DNA of 64,000 nucleotides from Bacilli bacterium (GCA_918272565.1 CAKJYW010000008.1:1-64000); one strand, 5' to 3'. Shown: positions 8,804 to 17,511, numbered from the stretch's first letter. Notes: generated from the sequence alone by a model not told the origin. Numbers and translations are program-made.

Positions 8804-9415
8804 ATGAGTGAATTTGAAAAGATGATTAGTGGGGAGATTTACGACCCCAATAACGAAGAATTAGTTAAAGCTAAAAGAAAAGCGCACAGATTATGCTATC
8901 AATATAATAATACGTTAGAAGAAGATGAAGAAACAAGGAGAAAGATATTAGATGAATTACTTCCTAATAGTAGTAAAAATATTATCTTACAGGGGCCAAT
9001 CTTTTTTGATTATGGGGTTAATATTGAAATAGGTGATAATAGTTATGCTAATTTTAATTTTACTATTTTAGATACATGTAAAGTTAAAATTGGTAAAAAT
9101 GTTTTGTTTGGACCTAATGTGGCAATTTATACGCCTCTTCATCCTTTCTATTATAGTGAAAGATCATTTTATTATGACAGCGAAAAAGGCTATTATACCG
9201 ATGATGAGTATGGAAAAGAAGTTGAAATTGGTGATGACACTTGGATATGTGGCAATGTTACTATATGTAGTGGTGTTAAAATTGGTGCAAGGTGCGTAAT
9301 TGGAGCTGGTAGTGTCGTTACTCGTGATATCCCTAGTGACGCGCTTGCTTTTGGTAATCCTTGTAAGGTGATAAGGAAGATTACTGAAAAAGACAGAATG
9401 ACTTATAGAAAATAA
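8804..9415 (+). CDS. Sugar O-acetyltransferase (maltose/galactoside acetyltransferase family)
   Basis: A 203-residue hexapeptide-repeat acetyltransferase that moves acetyl from acetyl-CoA to sugar hydroxyls, as Maa and LacA do. An N-terminal helical region (EKMISGEIYDPNNEELVKA..) is typical of the family. Left-handed beta-helix repeats follow, with FDYGVNIEIGDNSYAN, the catalytic-histidine context TPLHPF, and IGAGSVVTRDIP near the end. The frame also has an ATG at 8786, but that lies at the predicted transcription start. The ATG at 8804 has GAGAGG 9 bases upstream and is preferred. It is divergent from the galactanase operon and may detoxify non-metabolised sugars; that role is inferred. Confidence 0.88.
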   Translation: MSEFEKMISGEIYDPNNEELVKAKRKAHRLCYQYNNTLEEDEETRRKILDELLPNSSKNIILQGPIFFDYGVNIEIGDNSYANFNFTILDTCKVKIGKNVLFGPNVAIYTPLHPFYYSERSFYYDSEKGYYTDDEYGKEVEIGDDTWICGNVTICSGVKIGARCVIGAGSVVTRDIPSDALAFGNPCKVIRKITEKDRMTYRK

Positions 9416-9417
9416 CG

Positions 9418-9440
9418 AAGCACTTTTGAAGTGCTTTTTT
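9418..9440 (+). terminator. Hairpin terminator after the acetyltransferase gene
   Basis: An 8-bp stem AAGCACTT / AAGTGCTT with loop TTG, followed by TTTTT. Confidence 0.85.
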
Positions 9441-9464
9441 AATCTTCTTTAATTGAATAATATG

Positions 9465-9473
9465 TGGTATAAT
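9465..9473 (+). promoter_or_regulatory. Extended -10 promoter of the rsmI operon
   Basis: TGGTATAAT, an exact copy of the motif found before several other genes in this window. No good -35 is visible. The rsmI start codon is 25 bases downstream. Confidence 0.7.
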
Positions 9474-9497
9474 AACTAAGTAAAAAAGGTGAAGATT

Positions 9498-10316
9498 ATG
9501 GGCAAATTATATCTAATTCCAACACCTATTGGAAATTTAGGTGATATGACATTTAGAAGTATCGAAGTATTAAAAAATGTTCATCACATTTATTGTGAAG
9601 ATACACGTAATACTAGAATTCTACTTTCTCATTATGACATTCATAAAGTCTTAAAGAGCTATCACATGTTTAATGAAGACAATAAATCATATGAAATAAT
9701 TAGAGAATTAAAAGAAGGAATGGATATTGCTTTAGTAAGTGATGCGGGATATCCGGGAATAAGTGATCCAGGGTATTTGGTTTGTAAAAGAGCAATAGAA
9801 GAAGGAATCGATGTAGTGACTCTACCTGGCGCAACAGCTAGCTTAACAGCGTTAGTTACTAGTGGCATTCCTTGTGATAAGTTCTATTTCTATGGCTTTT
9901 TAAACCATGATTTAAATCAAAAGAAAAAAGAATTAGAATCACTAAAAGATTTTGATAAGACACTAATCTTCTATGAATCACCTCATAGAATTGATGAAAC
10001 TTTAGAAGTGTTACTTGAAATCTTTGGTAATCGCTATATGTGTATAGCAAAAGATCTAACTAAAAGGTATGAAGAATATATTAGAGGAACTGTAAAAGAG
10101 ATAATTGATAAAGGCTTAGAACTTAAAGGCGAAATGGTTCTAATAATTGAAGGAGCAAAGAGTGATTCAGCACTTGATGCGTTAGGCGAGCTTTCAATTA
10201 AAGAACATTATGAATTCTATCTAAAGCAAGGAACTGAATCAAAAGAAGCGATGAAGAAGGTTGCTAAAGATAGAGGTATTTCAAAAAGCGATGTTTATCG
10301 CGAGGTAATAAAATAA
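9498..10316 (+). CDS. rsmI: 16S rRNA (cytidine1402-2'-O)-methyltransferase RsmI
   Basis: A 272-residue SAM-dependent methyltransferase of the tetrapyrrole-methylase fold that modifies C1402 in the decoding centre of 16S rRNA. The sequence opens with GKLYLIPTPIGNLGDMTFRS, and the SAM-site signatures EDTRNTRILLSHY, VSDAGYPGISDPGYLV and LPGATASLTALV follow. FYFYGFLN and FYESPHRI are also typical. A longer frame begins at GTG 9489, but that codon is part of the Shine-Dalgarno AGGTGA, so ATG 9498 is chosen. It is first in a tightly packed operon; the next gene overlaps its stop by one base. Confidence 0.95.
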   Translation: MGKLYLIPTPIGNLGDMTFRSIEVLKNVHHIYCEDTRNTRILLSHYDIHKVLKSYHMFNEDNKSYEIIRELKEGMDIALVSDAGYPGISDPGYLVCKRAIEEGIDVVTLPGATASLTALVTSGIPCDKFYFYGFLNHDLNQKKKELESLKDFDKTLIFYESPHRIDETLEVLLEIFGNRYMCIAKDLTKRYEEYIRGTVKEIIDKGLELKGEMVLIIEGAKSDSALDALGELSIKEHYEFYLKQGTESKEAMKKVAKDRGISKSDVYREVIK

Positions 10317-11506
10317 TGAGTGAAAGCACTAAACTTAAAATTTTAGTGTTTTTGAGATATTTAGGGGATAGTTTTTTCTATCCTTTTCTATCTTTATATC
10401 TTAATTCACTATTATTTGGAGAATCTAAAATAGGATTTTTGATTGCTTTAGTCCCACTTATTTCAATCATAATGAATCCTTTATATTCTAAAGCGATAAG
10501 AAATAGCAAGATTTTGAAGAATGTTCTGATGATTGTTGGGTTGGTTGAAGGTGTATTTATCTTACTAATTGGACTTTCTAATAATTTTTATGTTGTTTTA
10601 GCTTGTATTATCTTAATAGCAGTAAGTGGATGTAGCCACTACGGAATGCTTGATGCTTTAATGACAATACATGCTAAAAATCACAACCTTAATTTTAGTA
10701 GCTTTAGAATCTTTGGTTCACTCGCTTATGTTTTTGGTACTGCTGCAAGTGGCCTAATTATAGGATACACTTCATATTCGTTCTGTTTTCTAATTAGTTT
10801 TATATTATTTGCCTTAACTAGCTTAATGTATTTACTTCTAAAACCACTTTATTCTAATAATCCTGAAGTTAAGGAAGAAAAGAGAAGTTTTAAAGAAGTA
10901 TTTAAGAATAAAGGATGTCTTTTATTTACTTTGTTTTATGTTTTAGCATATGGAGTTATTAAGACAGGTTCAACATTTTATGGCTTACTTCTTAATAATA
11001 GAGGCTATGATAGTAAAGTTTATGGCTTTGTGTTTAGTGGTGTTGTGATTGTTGAAGTGGTGACAATGTTTATTCTAAATAAGATTGACAAGAAACTTAA
11101 TTATAAAATAATGCTATTTATTAGTATTTTGTCAATCACTATCGCTAACCTCATCAATTCAACAAACCTCCCAACATATGTTTTAATTGCTTGTTGGGGC
11201 TTAAGAGGACTCGCAATAGCTATAATTTATCATATCAATTATAAAGTTCAGGTGAACCTAATTGGAATAAAGAATATTACAATTGTATCACTATTAGAAG
11301 AGTTACTTCTAAATATCTTCTTTATTTCAATGTATTATTCAGGTGGGGTGATTATTGAATACATTTCATATAATACATTCTATCTTGTTGTTGGTTTAAT
11401 TGGTGCAGCTACATGCATCTATTATTTGGTGTTTGTTTCAAAATATGTATTAAAAAATAAAGGCGAATGTTATAATTTAAATGTAGGTGAAGAGAATGCA
11501 AATTAA
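10316..11506 (+). CDS. MFS transporter, substrate unknown
   Basis: A 396-residue membrane protein with about twelve hydrophobic segments in two halves, separated by a charged cytoplasmic loop near residue 190 (NNPEVKEEKRSFKEVFKNK). The N-terminus (LRYLGDSFFYPFLSLYLNSL..ESKIGFLIAL) resembles the LacY-like/MFS_1 branch found in Bacillota. No motif tells the substrate. Its start ATG shares a base with the rsmI stop, and the next gene starts inside its last codons, so it is translated with them. Neighbours do not suggest a function. Confidence 0.75.
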   Translation: MSESTKLKILVFLRYLGDSFFYPFLSLYLNSLLFGESKIGFLIALVPLISIIMNPLYSKAIRNSKILKNVLMIVGLVEGVFILLIGLSNNFYVVLACIILIAVSGCSHYGMLDALMTIHAKNHNLNFSSFRIFGSLAYVFGTAASGLIIGYTSYSFCFLISFILFALTSLMYLLLKPLYSNNPEVKEEKRSFKEVFKNKGCLLFTLFYVLAYGVIKTGSTFYGLLLNNRGYDSKVYGFVFSGVVIVEVVTMFILNKIDKKLNYKIMLFISILSITIANLINSTNLPTYVLIACWGLRGLAIAIIYHINYKVQVNLIGIKNITIVSLLEELLLNIFFISMYYSGGVIIEYISYNTFYLVVGLIGAATCIYYLVFVSKYVLKNKGECYNLNVGEENAN

Positions 11507-12212
11507 AGTAATGACATTTAATATTCAATCAACAAGAGACTACGTCAATCGTAATTTTGATGCTCATCTTATGAGTAGAACAATAAAGCGTGTTGGCGCA
11601 ACTATCATCGGATTAAATGAAGTGAGAGGAGAAGGTGAAGATGAATTCTTCACTGATCAGGTTAGAATTATTGCTAGTGACCTAGGATTTAAGTATTACT
11701 ATTTTGGTAAAGCAATCGATATTAAGAATAAAGGTCCTTATGGTAATGCCTTTATTTCTAAATATCCTATTAAGAAAATCGAAACTATCATGATTCCTGA
11801 TCCATTAGTTAAGGATGAAGATGCATATTATGAAACTAGGTGCATCATTAAAGGCGTGGTTGATGTTGATGGGAAAGATTTAAATATCTTAGTTACTCAT
11901 GTGGGACTAGCTAAAAGCGAAGAAGAGAACGCAATAAAACTATTACTTGAACTAATTGATGAAATTAAAGGTAATTTGTTATTAATGGGTGACTTTAATA
12001 TGACACCTGATAATGCGTTAATTAAAAAAGTTCAAGAAAAGATGTTTGATACAGTATCACTAATGGGTGATAATCCCTTAACCTTCCCTTCAATTAATGC
12101 AAATCGCAAGATTGATTACATTTTTACAAGATTCCTAGATGTTAAAGAAGCTAAGGTTGAAGAGATTGTGGCTAGTGACCACTATCCTTGTTCAGCTGTA
12201 ATTGAATTATAA
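11496..12212 (+). CDS. Endonuclease/exonuclease/phosphatase family protein
   Basis: A 238-residue single-domain protein of the EEP (DNase I-like) superfamily of metal-dependent phosphodiesterases and nucleases. Visible motifs are MTFNIQS at the start, GLNEVRGEG (metal-binding Glu), LLMGDFNMTPD (Asp/Asn pair), and ASDHYPCSAVIEL at the end with the catalytic Asp-His. RKIDYIFTR is the usual IDYIF element. The substrate could be nucleic acid, a lipid head group or an inositol phosphate; the sequence does not say. GTG 11487 is inside the Shine-Dalgarno AGGTGA, so ATG 11496 is preferred. It overlaps the MFS gene by 11 bp. Confidence 0.85.
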   Translation: MQIKVMTFNIQSTRDYVNRNFDAHLMSRTIKRVGATIIGLNEVRGEGEDEFFTDQVRIIASDLGFKYYYFGKAIDIKNKGPYGNAFISKYPIKKIETIMIPDPLVKDEDAYYETRCIIKGVVDVDGKDLNILVTHVGLAKSEEENAIKLLLELIDEIKGNLLLMGDFNMTPDNALIKKVQEKMFDTVSLMGDNPLTFPSINANRKIDYIFTRFLDVKEAKVEEIVASDHYPCSAVIEL

Positions 12213-12214
12213 TT

Positions 12215-12694
12215 ATGGAAAAAACTAATGTAATGAGAATATTGGATCAAAAGAAGATTCAATATGAAGCTAGGTTTTATGATGCTAATATCACTAATGG
12301 GGTAGATGTAGCATCCGTTTTAAGTGAAGCAAAAGAAGATGTCTATAAGACATTAGTGACTGTTTCTAATAATGGTAAATTCTATGTTTTTGTTGTTCCA
12401 GTTTACCTTGAACTTGACTTAAAGAAAGCTGCAAAAGTAGCAGGGGTCAAATCAATTGAAATGATTAAACAAAAGGATCTGCTTCCTTTAACTGGCTATA
12501 TCCATGGAGGATGTAGCCCAATAGGAATGAAGAAACTTTTTCCAACATTCATTGATAGTAGTGCAAAAGAAAAGGGCTTTATCTTTGTTAGTGCTGGTAA
12601 ATGTGGAGCACAAATAAAGATTAATCCTAACGATTTAATAAAGATAATTAATGCAAGATACGAATTAGTAGCAAAAGGAGAAAACGATGATTAA
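12215..12694 (+). CDS. ybaK: Cys-tRNA(Pro)/Cys-tRNA(Cys) deacylase, YbaK/EbsC family
   Basis: A 159-residue YbaK-type trans-editing protein that clears mischarged aminoacyl-tRNA in the cytoplasm. Typical segments are KTNVMRILDQKKIQYEAR at the start, VYKTLVTVSNNGKFYVFVVPV, YIHGGCSPIGMKK (the family's GGxSPxG loop, here with Cys) and FVSAGKCGAQIKINPNDL. Length is normal for the family. It begins 2 bp after the previous stop without a clear Shine-Dalgarno, so its translation probably depends on coupling. It overlaps the next gene by 8 bp. Confidence 0.9.
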   Translation: MEKTNVMRILDQKKIQYEARFYDANITNGVDVASVLSEAKEDVYKTLVTVSNNGKFYVFVVPVYLELDLKKAAKVAGVKSIEMIKQKDLLPLTGYIHGGCSPIGMKKLFPTFIDSSAKEKGFIFVSAGKCGAQIKINPNDLIKIINARYELVAKGENDD

Positions 12695-12977
12695 ACATAT
12701 AGTTTGTTTTAAATTAAAAGATAATAGTGACTTAAGTAAGCAAAAAGCAAAAGAAGTGCTACTTAGTATGGAGGGTAGAGTTCCTCAAATTAAAGGAATT
12801 CAAGTTGGTTGTGATTTTTTAAAGAGCTCTAGATCATATGATGTTATTTTGGAAGTTCTACTTGATGATGCTAGTGCTCTAGCTGACTACCAAAATAATC
12901 CATATCATTGTAGCGTTGTTAAAAAGTATATGCACGAAGCAAGAACTGATAGTGTAGCTGTTGATTATGAAATATAA
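12687..12977 (+). CDS. Dabb (stress-responsive alpha/beta barrel) domain protein
   Basis: A 96-residue single-domain protein. MIKHIVCFKLKD at the start, the GIQVGCDF strand and the YQNNPYHCSVVKKYM element (family pattern Y..hPxHxxv) identify the Dabb fold, a dimeric ferredoxin-like barrel. Biochemical roles differ between members and none can be assigned here. It is the last gene of the rsmI operon, overlapping ybaK, with a strong terminator 5 bases beyond. Confidence 0.85.
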   Translation: MIKHIVCFKLKDNSDLSKQKAKEVLLSMEGRVPQIKGIQVGCDFLKSSRSYDVILEVLLDDASALADYQNNPYHCSVVKKYMHEARTDSVAVDYEI

Positions 12978-12981
12978 AAAT

Positions 12982-13013
12982 AAGGAGATATCGATATGAT
13001 ATCTCCTTTATTA
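12982..13013 (+). terminator. Terminator of the rsmI operon
   Basis: An 11-bp stem AAGGAGATATC / GATATCTCCTT with a 5-base loop, followed by TATTATT. Confidence 0.8.
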
Positions 13014-13035
13014 TTCTACGCTTATATTATATCAT

Positions 13036-13077
13036 ATTTTAGTTTTTATTTCAAATTACTCACGCAACAACTAAAAT
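13036..13077. repeat. Inverted repeat upstream of the ABC exporter operon
   Basis: ATTTTAGTT (13036-13044) and AACTAAAAT (13069-13077) are perfect 9-base inverted arms 24 bases apart, about 30 bases before the exporter's -35. TTTTAGTTT recurs at about 13098. It could be a regulator site or chance in AT-rich DNA. Confidence 0.35.
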
Positions 13078-13108
13078 AACATTGGTAAAAAATATATTTT
13101 TAGTTTGT

Positions 13109-13138
13109 TTGATTATTTATTATAAAACGTGTTATAAT
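13109..13138 (+). promoter_or_regulatory. Promoter of the ABC exporter operon
   Basis: TTGATT (13109-13114), 18 bp spacer, TATAAT (13133-13138) with upstream TGT (extended -10). It lies inside the longest reading frame, which supports the downstream start at 13157. Confidence 0.7.
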
Positions 13139-13156
13139 CATTTAAAGGTGTCAAAA

Positions 13157-14959
13157 ATGAAGTCGTTTAAGTATTCGTTTAAATCTTTAATAATGCTAGT
13201 CAAAAGATATCCAGTATATCTACTAATTGAAGCTGTTAGCCTAGTATGTGGAATTGTTTCTACAGTTGTACCAGTTTATTTGATTAGAGATGTAGTAAAT
13301 ACCTTTACAGAAAGTAGCTTTCAAATCCAATCAGTTGGTCATTTTATGGATTTGGTTGGATATAAGATACTAATCTATGTTGGTATTGAACTTGGTGCTG
13401 TCTTGATTTCCCTTTTAATGGACTTTTTAAAGAGTTACATTGAAAGAGGATTCTATGTGTATGTGGCAACATCATTATTTAAAAAGCTTGATAGTATCGA
13501 CTATGAGTTCCATGAAAACGCAAGCTTTTTGGATAATTACACTAGAGCCTTAGAAAATGGTGATCAAAACATTTACAATGCTGCTACAGGCCAAGTGCAA
13601 CTAATTAAGATTATCTTTCAAAGTGCATCATTATTAGCGATTGTTTTTACAATTAATTATTTAGCAATTGTATATGCTATTGCTATTGGAATAATATATT
13701 ACTTTATTAGAATTAGAGTTAATAAACTTAACTTTGAGCATCGTAGTGCCGCAATGCCATTAAACAGAAAACGTAACTACATTTCAAGAGTAATGTACGT
13801 TAAAGAATCAATGGCTGATATTAAAACAACTGACATTAGCGATGTTTTACTTGAAAACCATAAGAATCAAAGTGATGAACTCTTGGCTGTTGCGAAAGGT
13901 TATTTAAAGAAACAAACATTGTTCCAAATCTTAGGTACCCTTGCAATGACATCTGCCTATCCAGTTATAATTGGAATAGTAGCTTATTTTGTTTTAGAAA
14001 CTAAGGACTTAGGAAGCTTAGCAAGTTTAACACTTGCTGCAAGTTCTTTGTCTAACTTAATCAGCCGTTTTGTTAACCAAATCACAACAATTCAAAATTA
14101 CTCACTTGAAGCTAAAGTTTCATTTGATTTGCTTGATATGAGTGGTAAGATTGAAGGCGTTAAAAAGCAAGAGGTTGAAGAGAATTTCAAAAAGCTTGAA
14201 ATCAAAAACATCGAGTTTGCCTATGTTGATGATCGAAAGATTTTAAATGATATTTCCCTATATATTAATAAGGGTGAGAAGATTGCAATTGTTGGGGAAA
14301 ATGGAGCAGGTAAGACAACACTAGTCAAGTTACTACTTCGTTTGTATGATGTAAATAAAGGTGAGATATTATATAATGATGTTCCTTATACTAACCTTAC
14401 ACCACTTTCATTAAGAAAGAAAGTTGGTGCTGTTTTCCAACAGCCAGAAGTTTATAGTGTTACGGTTGCGGAAAATGTATTGCTTCGTAAGTGCGAAACA
14501 AAAGAAGATGAGGACCTTGTAATTGAGGCATTAAAGTTTAGTGATTTATATGACTATGTAGCGACCCTTGAAGATGGAATTCATACAATGGTAACCAGAG
14601 AATTCCATAGACGTGGTACCATTTTCTCAGGTGGCCAAACGCAAAAGCTTGCTGTTGCTAGAGGCTATGCTCAAAATTATGAACTATTTGTCTTAGATGA
14701 ACCAAGTAGTGCCCTTGATCCGATTGCGGAAACTAAGATGTACCATAACATGCTTGAACTTGGGCGTAATAAAACACTAATATTTATTTCTCATAGACTT
14801 AGTGCAACTGTTAATGTTGATAGAATATATTTATTTGAAAAGGGTAAAATTGTAGAACAAGGTAGCCATGAAGAACTAATGAAGATACCTAATGGCAAGT
14901 ATAAAGAGATGTTTGATTCTCAATCTGAAAAGTACTTAAGAGGTGAAAACCATGCTTAA
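13157..14959 (+). CDS. ABC exporter half-transporter, subunit 1
   Basis: A 600-residue fusion of a six-helix exporter membrane domain (about 1-330) and an ATPase. The ATPase has Walker A GENGAGKTT, Q-loop VFQQPEVYSVTVAENV, signature FSGGQTQKLAVARG, Walker B LFVLDEPSSALDP and switch ISHRLS. It belongs to the multidrug/lipid/peptide exporter type. The following gene encodes a second half-transporter overlapping by 8 bp, so a heterodimer is likely. Substrate unknown; no peptide precursor or protease domain is nearby. The frame runs back to 13082, but the promoter lies there, and AAAGGTG sits 7 bases before ATG 13157. Confidence 0.88.
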   Translation: MKSFKYSFKSLIMLVKRYPVYLLIEAVSLVCGIVSTVVPVYLIRDVVNTFTESSFQIQSVGHFMDLVGYKILIYVGIELGAVLISLLMDFLKSYIERGFYVYVATSLFKKLDSIDYEFHENASFLDNYTRALENGDQNIYNAATGQVQLIKIIFQSASLLAIVFTINYLAIVYAIAIGIIYYFIRIRVNKLNFEHRSAAMPLNRKRNYISRVMYVKESMADIKTTDISDVLLENHKNQSDELLAVAKGYLKKQTLFQILGTLAMTSAYPVIIGIVAYFVLETKDLGSLASLTLAASSLSNLISRFVNQITTIQNYSLEAKVSFDLLDMSGKIEGVKKQEVEENFKKLEIKNIEFAYVDDRKILNDISLYINKGEKIAIVGENGAGKTTLVKLLLRLYDVNKGEILYNDVPYTNLTPLSLRKKVGAVFQQPEVYSVTVAENVLLRKCETKEDEDLVIEALKFSDLYDYVATLEDGIHTMVTREFHRRGTIFSGGQTQKLAVARGYAQNYELFVLDEPSSALDPIAETKMYHNMLELGRNKTLIFISHRLSATVNVDRIYLFEKGKIVEQGSHEELMKIPNGKYKEMFDSQSEKYLRGENHA

Positions 14960-16739
14960 AGATTTGATGAAAAACATTAGAGTTGCAAAATTCGTATTTA
15001 AGTTCTGCCCAGGATACTTTGTATTCTCTTTGATTAATATTGTTATTGGAGCCTTCTTAGCTTTAGCTAAAGTTAAGTTGATTCAATATGTTGTAAAACT
15101 TGTAAGTGAGAATGAACCGTTTAATAGTGTTGTAGTGATCCTTGCAATATATGGCGGTATTTTGTTTGTTGGTTCACTTTACCAAACAATATATTCTAAT
15201 TATATTCAAAGAGTATACAGTACAATGTATGTCAACAAGATGCAAAACTACTTGCTAGGAAGAGTTAAAAATGTTGACTATTCTGACTTTGACAACCCAG
15301 AGTTTTATGATTCTTATTCAAGAGCCTTAAGAGATGGTACTTGGAGAGGAATTAATGTTTATGAAAACTTTGTAAATCTAATTGGTAGTTTAGTTAATAC
15401 AATTACCTTAGGAACATTCATCATCTTAAGTGATTATATGTTAATTGCTATTGTATTAATATCAATTATCTTTAGTATTATAGTTAATATAAGAACTAAT
15501 AAGTTATGGCATGATTTAGACTTCAAGAATGAGAAGAGCAGAAGAATGCATTTCTATATCAATCGTGTCTTCTACCAACAAAGATTTGCAGCAGAGATTA
15601 AGACAACTCCTATTAGTGATTTATTAATTCAAAGATATAATGATAGTCATCGTGAGATGTATCACAATTATATCAATATGCAAGGTAAGATCTTAGTTTG
15701 GAACACTTTCAAAAACATTGTTTCATACATTTTTGAAAATGCCTTAGTACTACTTTACTTAGGAGTTAAGTTATTTATTAGGTTTACAATCACTGTTGGT
15801 GATTTCACATCAGTGATTAATGCCACAAACCAATTTAAAAACAATGTATTAACAATGGCTAATGCTTTCAATACTATTAAACTTCATGCTTTATATATCG
15901 ATGATTTCTTAAAGTATGTTGATTATAAACCAGGGCTTGAAACTGTTGGAACTGATAGTGTCAAAGAAGACTTTAAAGAACTTAACATTCAAGATGTTAA
16001 TTTCACTTATCCTGGTAATACCTATCGAAGTGTTGTTAACATGAATCTAAAGATTGAAAAGAATGAGAAATTGGCAATTGTTGGACTAAATGGTGCTGGT
16101 AAAACAACACTAATAAAACTATTACTTAAGTTTTATAATCCAGATAGTGGAAAGATATTATATAACGATCAAAACGTTCGTGATTTAAAAGAAGATGAAA
16201 TTAGAAGAAAATACTCAATAGTCTTCCAAGACTTCCAAATCTATGCTGTTAGCATTGCTGAAAACATCTTGATGCGTAAATATACTGAAGATGATGATAG
16301 TATGATTTGGAAAGCATTAGAAGATGTAGGATTAGCTTCTAAGATTCGTAGTCTTCCAAATGGTATTCACACAATGGTTACTAGAGAATTTGAACGTGAT
16401 GGTATGGTATTTAGTGGTGGTGAAAAACAAAGGTTAGTAATCGCTAGAATCTTGGTTAGCGATGCTAAGGTATGTATCTTAGACGAACCTACTAGTTCAC
16501 TAGATCCACTGGCTGAGCGTAATATCAACCAACTAATCATGGAAAAGAGCGCCGATAAGACAATCATCATTATCGCTCACCGTCTTTCAACCGTAGTTGA
16601 TAGTGATAGAATCATTTTAATTGAAAATGGTGAAATTGTTGAAAGTGGAACTCATGATGAACTGATGAATGAGAAGAATAGATATTATAAGATGTTTACT
16701 TCTCAAGCATCGCTTTACCAAAAACTTAAAGAAAGTTAA
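14952..16739 (+). CDS. ABC exporter half-transporter, subunit 2
   Basis: A 595-residue partner of the preceding half-transporter with the same plan: six-helix membrane domain, then an ATPase with Walker A GLNGAGKTT, VFQDFQIYAVSIAENI, signature FSGGEKQRLVIARI, Walker B VCILDEPTSSLDP and switch IAHRLSTV. Both ATP sites look complete, unlike many heterodimeric exporters with one degenerate site. Both copies share unusual wording (VDYSDFDNPEFYDSYSRAL here, IDYEFHENASFLDNYTRAL in subunit 1), so they look like diverged duplicates. GTG 14943 belongs to the Shine-Dalgarno AGAGGTG, so ATG 14952 is used. A terminator follows at once. Confidence 0.88.
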   Translation: MLKDLMKNIRVAKFVFKFCPGYFVFSLINIVIGAFLALAKVKLIQYVVKLVSENEPFNSVVVILAIYGGILFVGSLYQTIYSNYIQRVYSTMYVNKMQNYLLGRVKNVDYSDFDNPEFYDSYSRALRDGTWRGINVYENFVNLIGSLVNTITLGTFIILSDYMLIAIVLISIIFSIIVNIRTNKLWHDLDFKNEKSRRMHFYINRVFYQQRFAAEIKTTPISDLLIQRYNDSHREMYHNYINMQGKILVWNTFKNIVSYIFENALVLLYLGVKLFIRFTITVGDFTSVINATNQFKNNVLTMANAFNTIKLHALYIDDFLKYVDYKPGLETVGTDSVKEDFKELNIQDVNFTYPGNTYRSVVNMNLKIEKNEKLAIVGLNGAGKTTLIKLLLKFYNPDSGKILYNDQNVRDLKEDEIRRKYSIVFQDFQIYAVSIAENILMRKYTEDDDSMIWKALEDVGLASKIRSLPNGIHTMVTREFERDGMVFSGGEKQRLVIARILVSDAKVCILDEPTSSLDPLAERNINQLIMEKSADKTIIIIAHRLSTVVDSDRIILIENGEIVESGTHDELMNEKNRYYKMFTSQASLYQKLKES

Positions 16740-16743
16740 AAAT

Positions 16744-16772
16744 AATCTCCGTGGAATTCACGGAGATTTTTA
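16744..16772 (+). terminator. Terminator of the ABC exporter operon
   Basis: A 10-bp stem AATCTCCGTG / CACGGAGATT with loop GAATT, followed by TTTT. Confidence 0.88.
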
Positions 16773-16830
16773 AGTTAAATTTAAGTTATGACATTATAAT
16801 TAAAAATGATATAAGAAAAAGAATAAATAA

Positions 16831-16857
16831 TTAGCACTAAATAGGTTAGAGTGCTAA
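16831..16857 (+). promoter_or_regulatory. CIRCE-like element (HrcA operator)
   Basis: TTAGCACTA, 9 bases, then GAGTGCTAA. The known CIRCE is TTAGCACTC-N9-GAGTGCTAA, so 17 of 18 defined bases match with the exact 9-base gap. It ends 7 bases before the -35 of the TetR gene promoter. A TATAAT at 16795-16800 upstream could give a longer transcript carrying the element in its leader, the usual CIRCE position, but that second promoter has no good -35. HrcA itself is not in this window. Confidence 0.75.
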
Positions 16858-16864
16858 AAAATAG

Positions 16865-16893
16865 TTGACATTTTTAAATCTTAGGGGTATAAT
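16865..16893 (+). promoter_or_regulatory. Consensus promoter of the TetR gene
   Basis: TTGACA (16865-16870), 17 bp, TATAAT (16888-16893): the best sigma-A promoter in the window. Confidence 0.88.
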
Positions 16894-16917
16894 AATATTA
16901 GAATCGAGGTGAATCTT

Positions 16918-17511
16918 ATGCCAACAAGAACATTTTTAAACTTGCCTAAGGAAAAGAGACTTAGAGTTTTAAGAGCTGCTAAAAAAGAATTTAGTAGAGT
17001 ACCTTTAGAAAAAGCGGTTATTGCTAACATTGTTAAAGATGCTGATATTCCTCGTGGTAGTTTCTATCAATATTTCTATGACGTTGATGATCTATTTGTT
17101 TATGTACTTGAATACATGTATGGTATCGATCGAAAGAAATTTATGAAGTTCTTGAATGATACTAATGGCGATATTTACGAAGCACTAAAGATTAGATTCG
17201 CAGATGAGATTGATAAATTATCAAGTGAAGAAAATAGGCAATTTAAAATTAATGCGATAACAACATTACTAAATCAAAATGGCACTTCTTCAAAGTTGAT
17301 TCCACTTGCAATTGAAAAACAAAACCAAGTTGATTTAACTTATTTCCCAATTGAAGTTCAAAAACAAAAGAATTTTGATAACTTCATGAATATTGTGAAG
17401 ATGATTGGTAATATTTGTGTTCAAAAATATATTACTAAACAAGCAAACGAAGACGAAATCAAAAACTATTACAACGATTGTATTGATTTTGTTAAGAGTG
17501 GTTTACAATAG
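16918..17511 (+). CDS. TetR/AcrR family transcriptional regulator
   Basis: A 197-residue regulator. The N-terminal helix-turn-helix reads AAKKEFSRVPLEKAVIAN..VKDADIPRGSFYQYFYDVDDLF, with the family's GSFYxYF recognition helix. The helical C-terminal domain, where a ligand would bind, has no known signature. Its gene stands alone with a perfect promoter and a CIRCE-like operator, which would place it under heat-shock repressor HrcA; that is inference. It lies between the ABC exporter operon and queT, and the exporter is a natural candidate target. GTG 16909 is part of the Shine-Dalgarno GAGGTGA, so ATG 16918 is chosen. Confidence 0.9.
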   Translation: MPTRTFLNLPKEKRLRVLRAAKKEFSRVPLEKAVIANIVKDADIPRGSFYQYFYDVDDLFVYVLEYMYGIDRKKFMKFLNDTNGDIYEALKIRFADEIDKLSSEENRQFKINAITTLLNQNGTSSKLIPLAIEKQNQVDLTYFPIEVQKQKNFDNFMNIVKMIGNICVQKYITKQANEDEIKNYYNDCIDFVKSGLQ

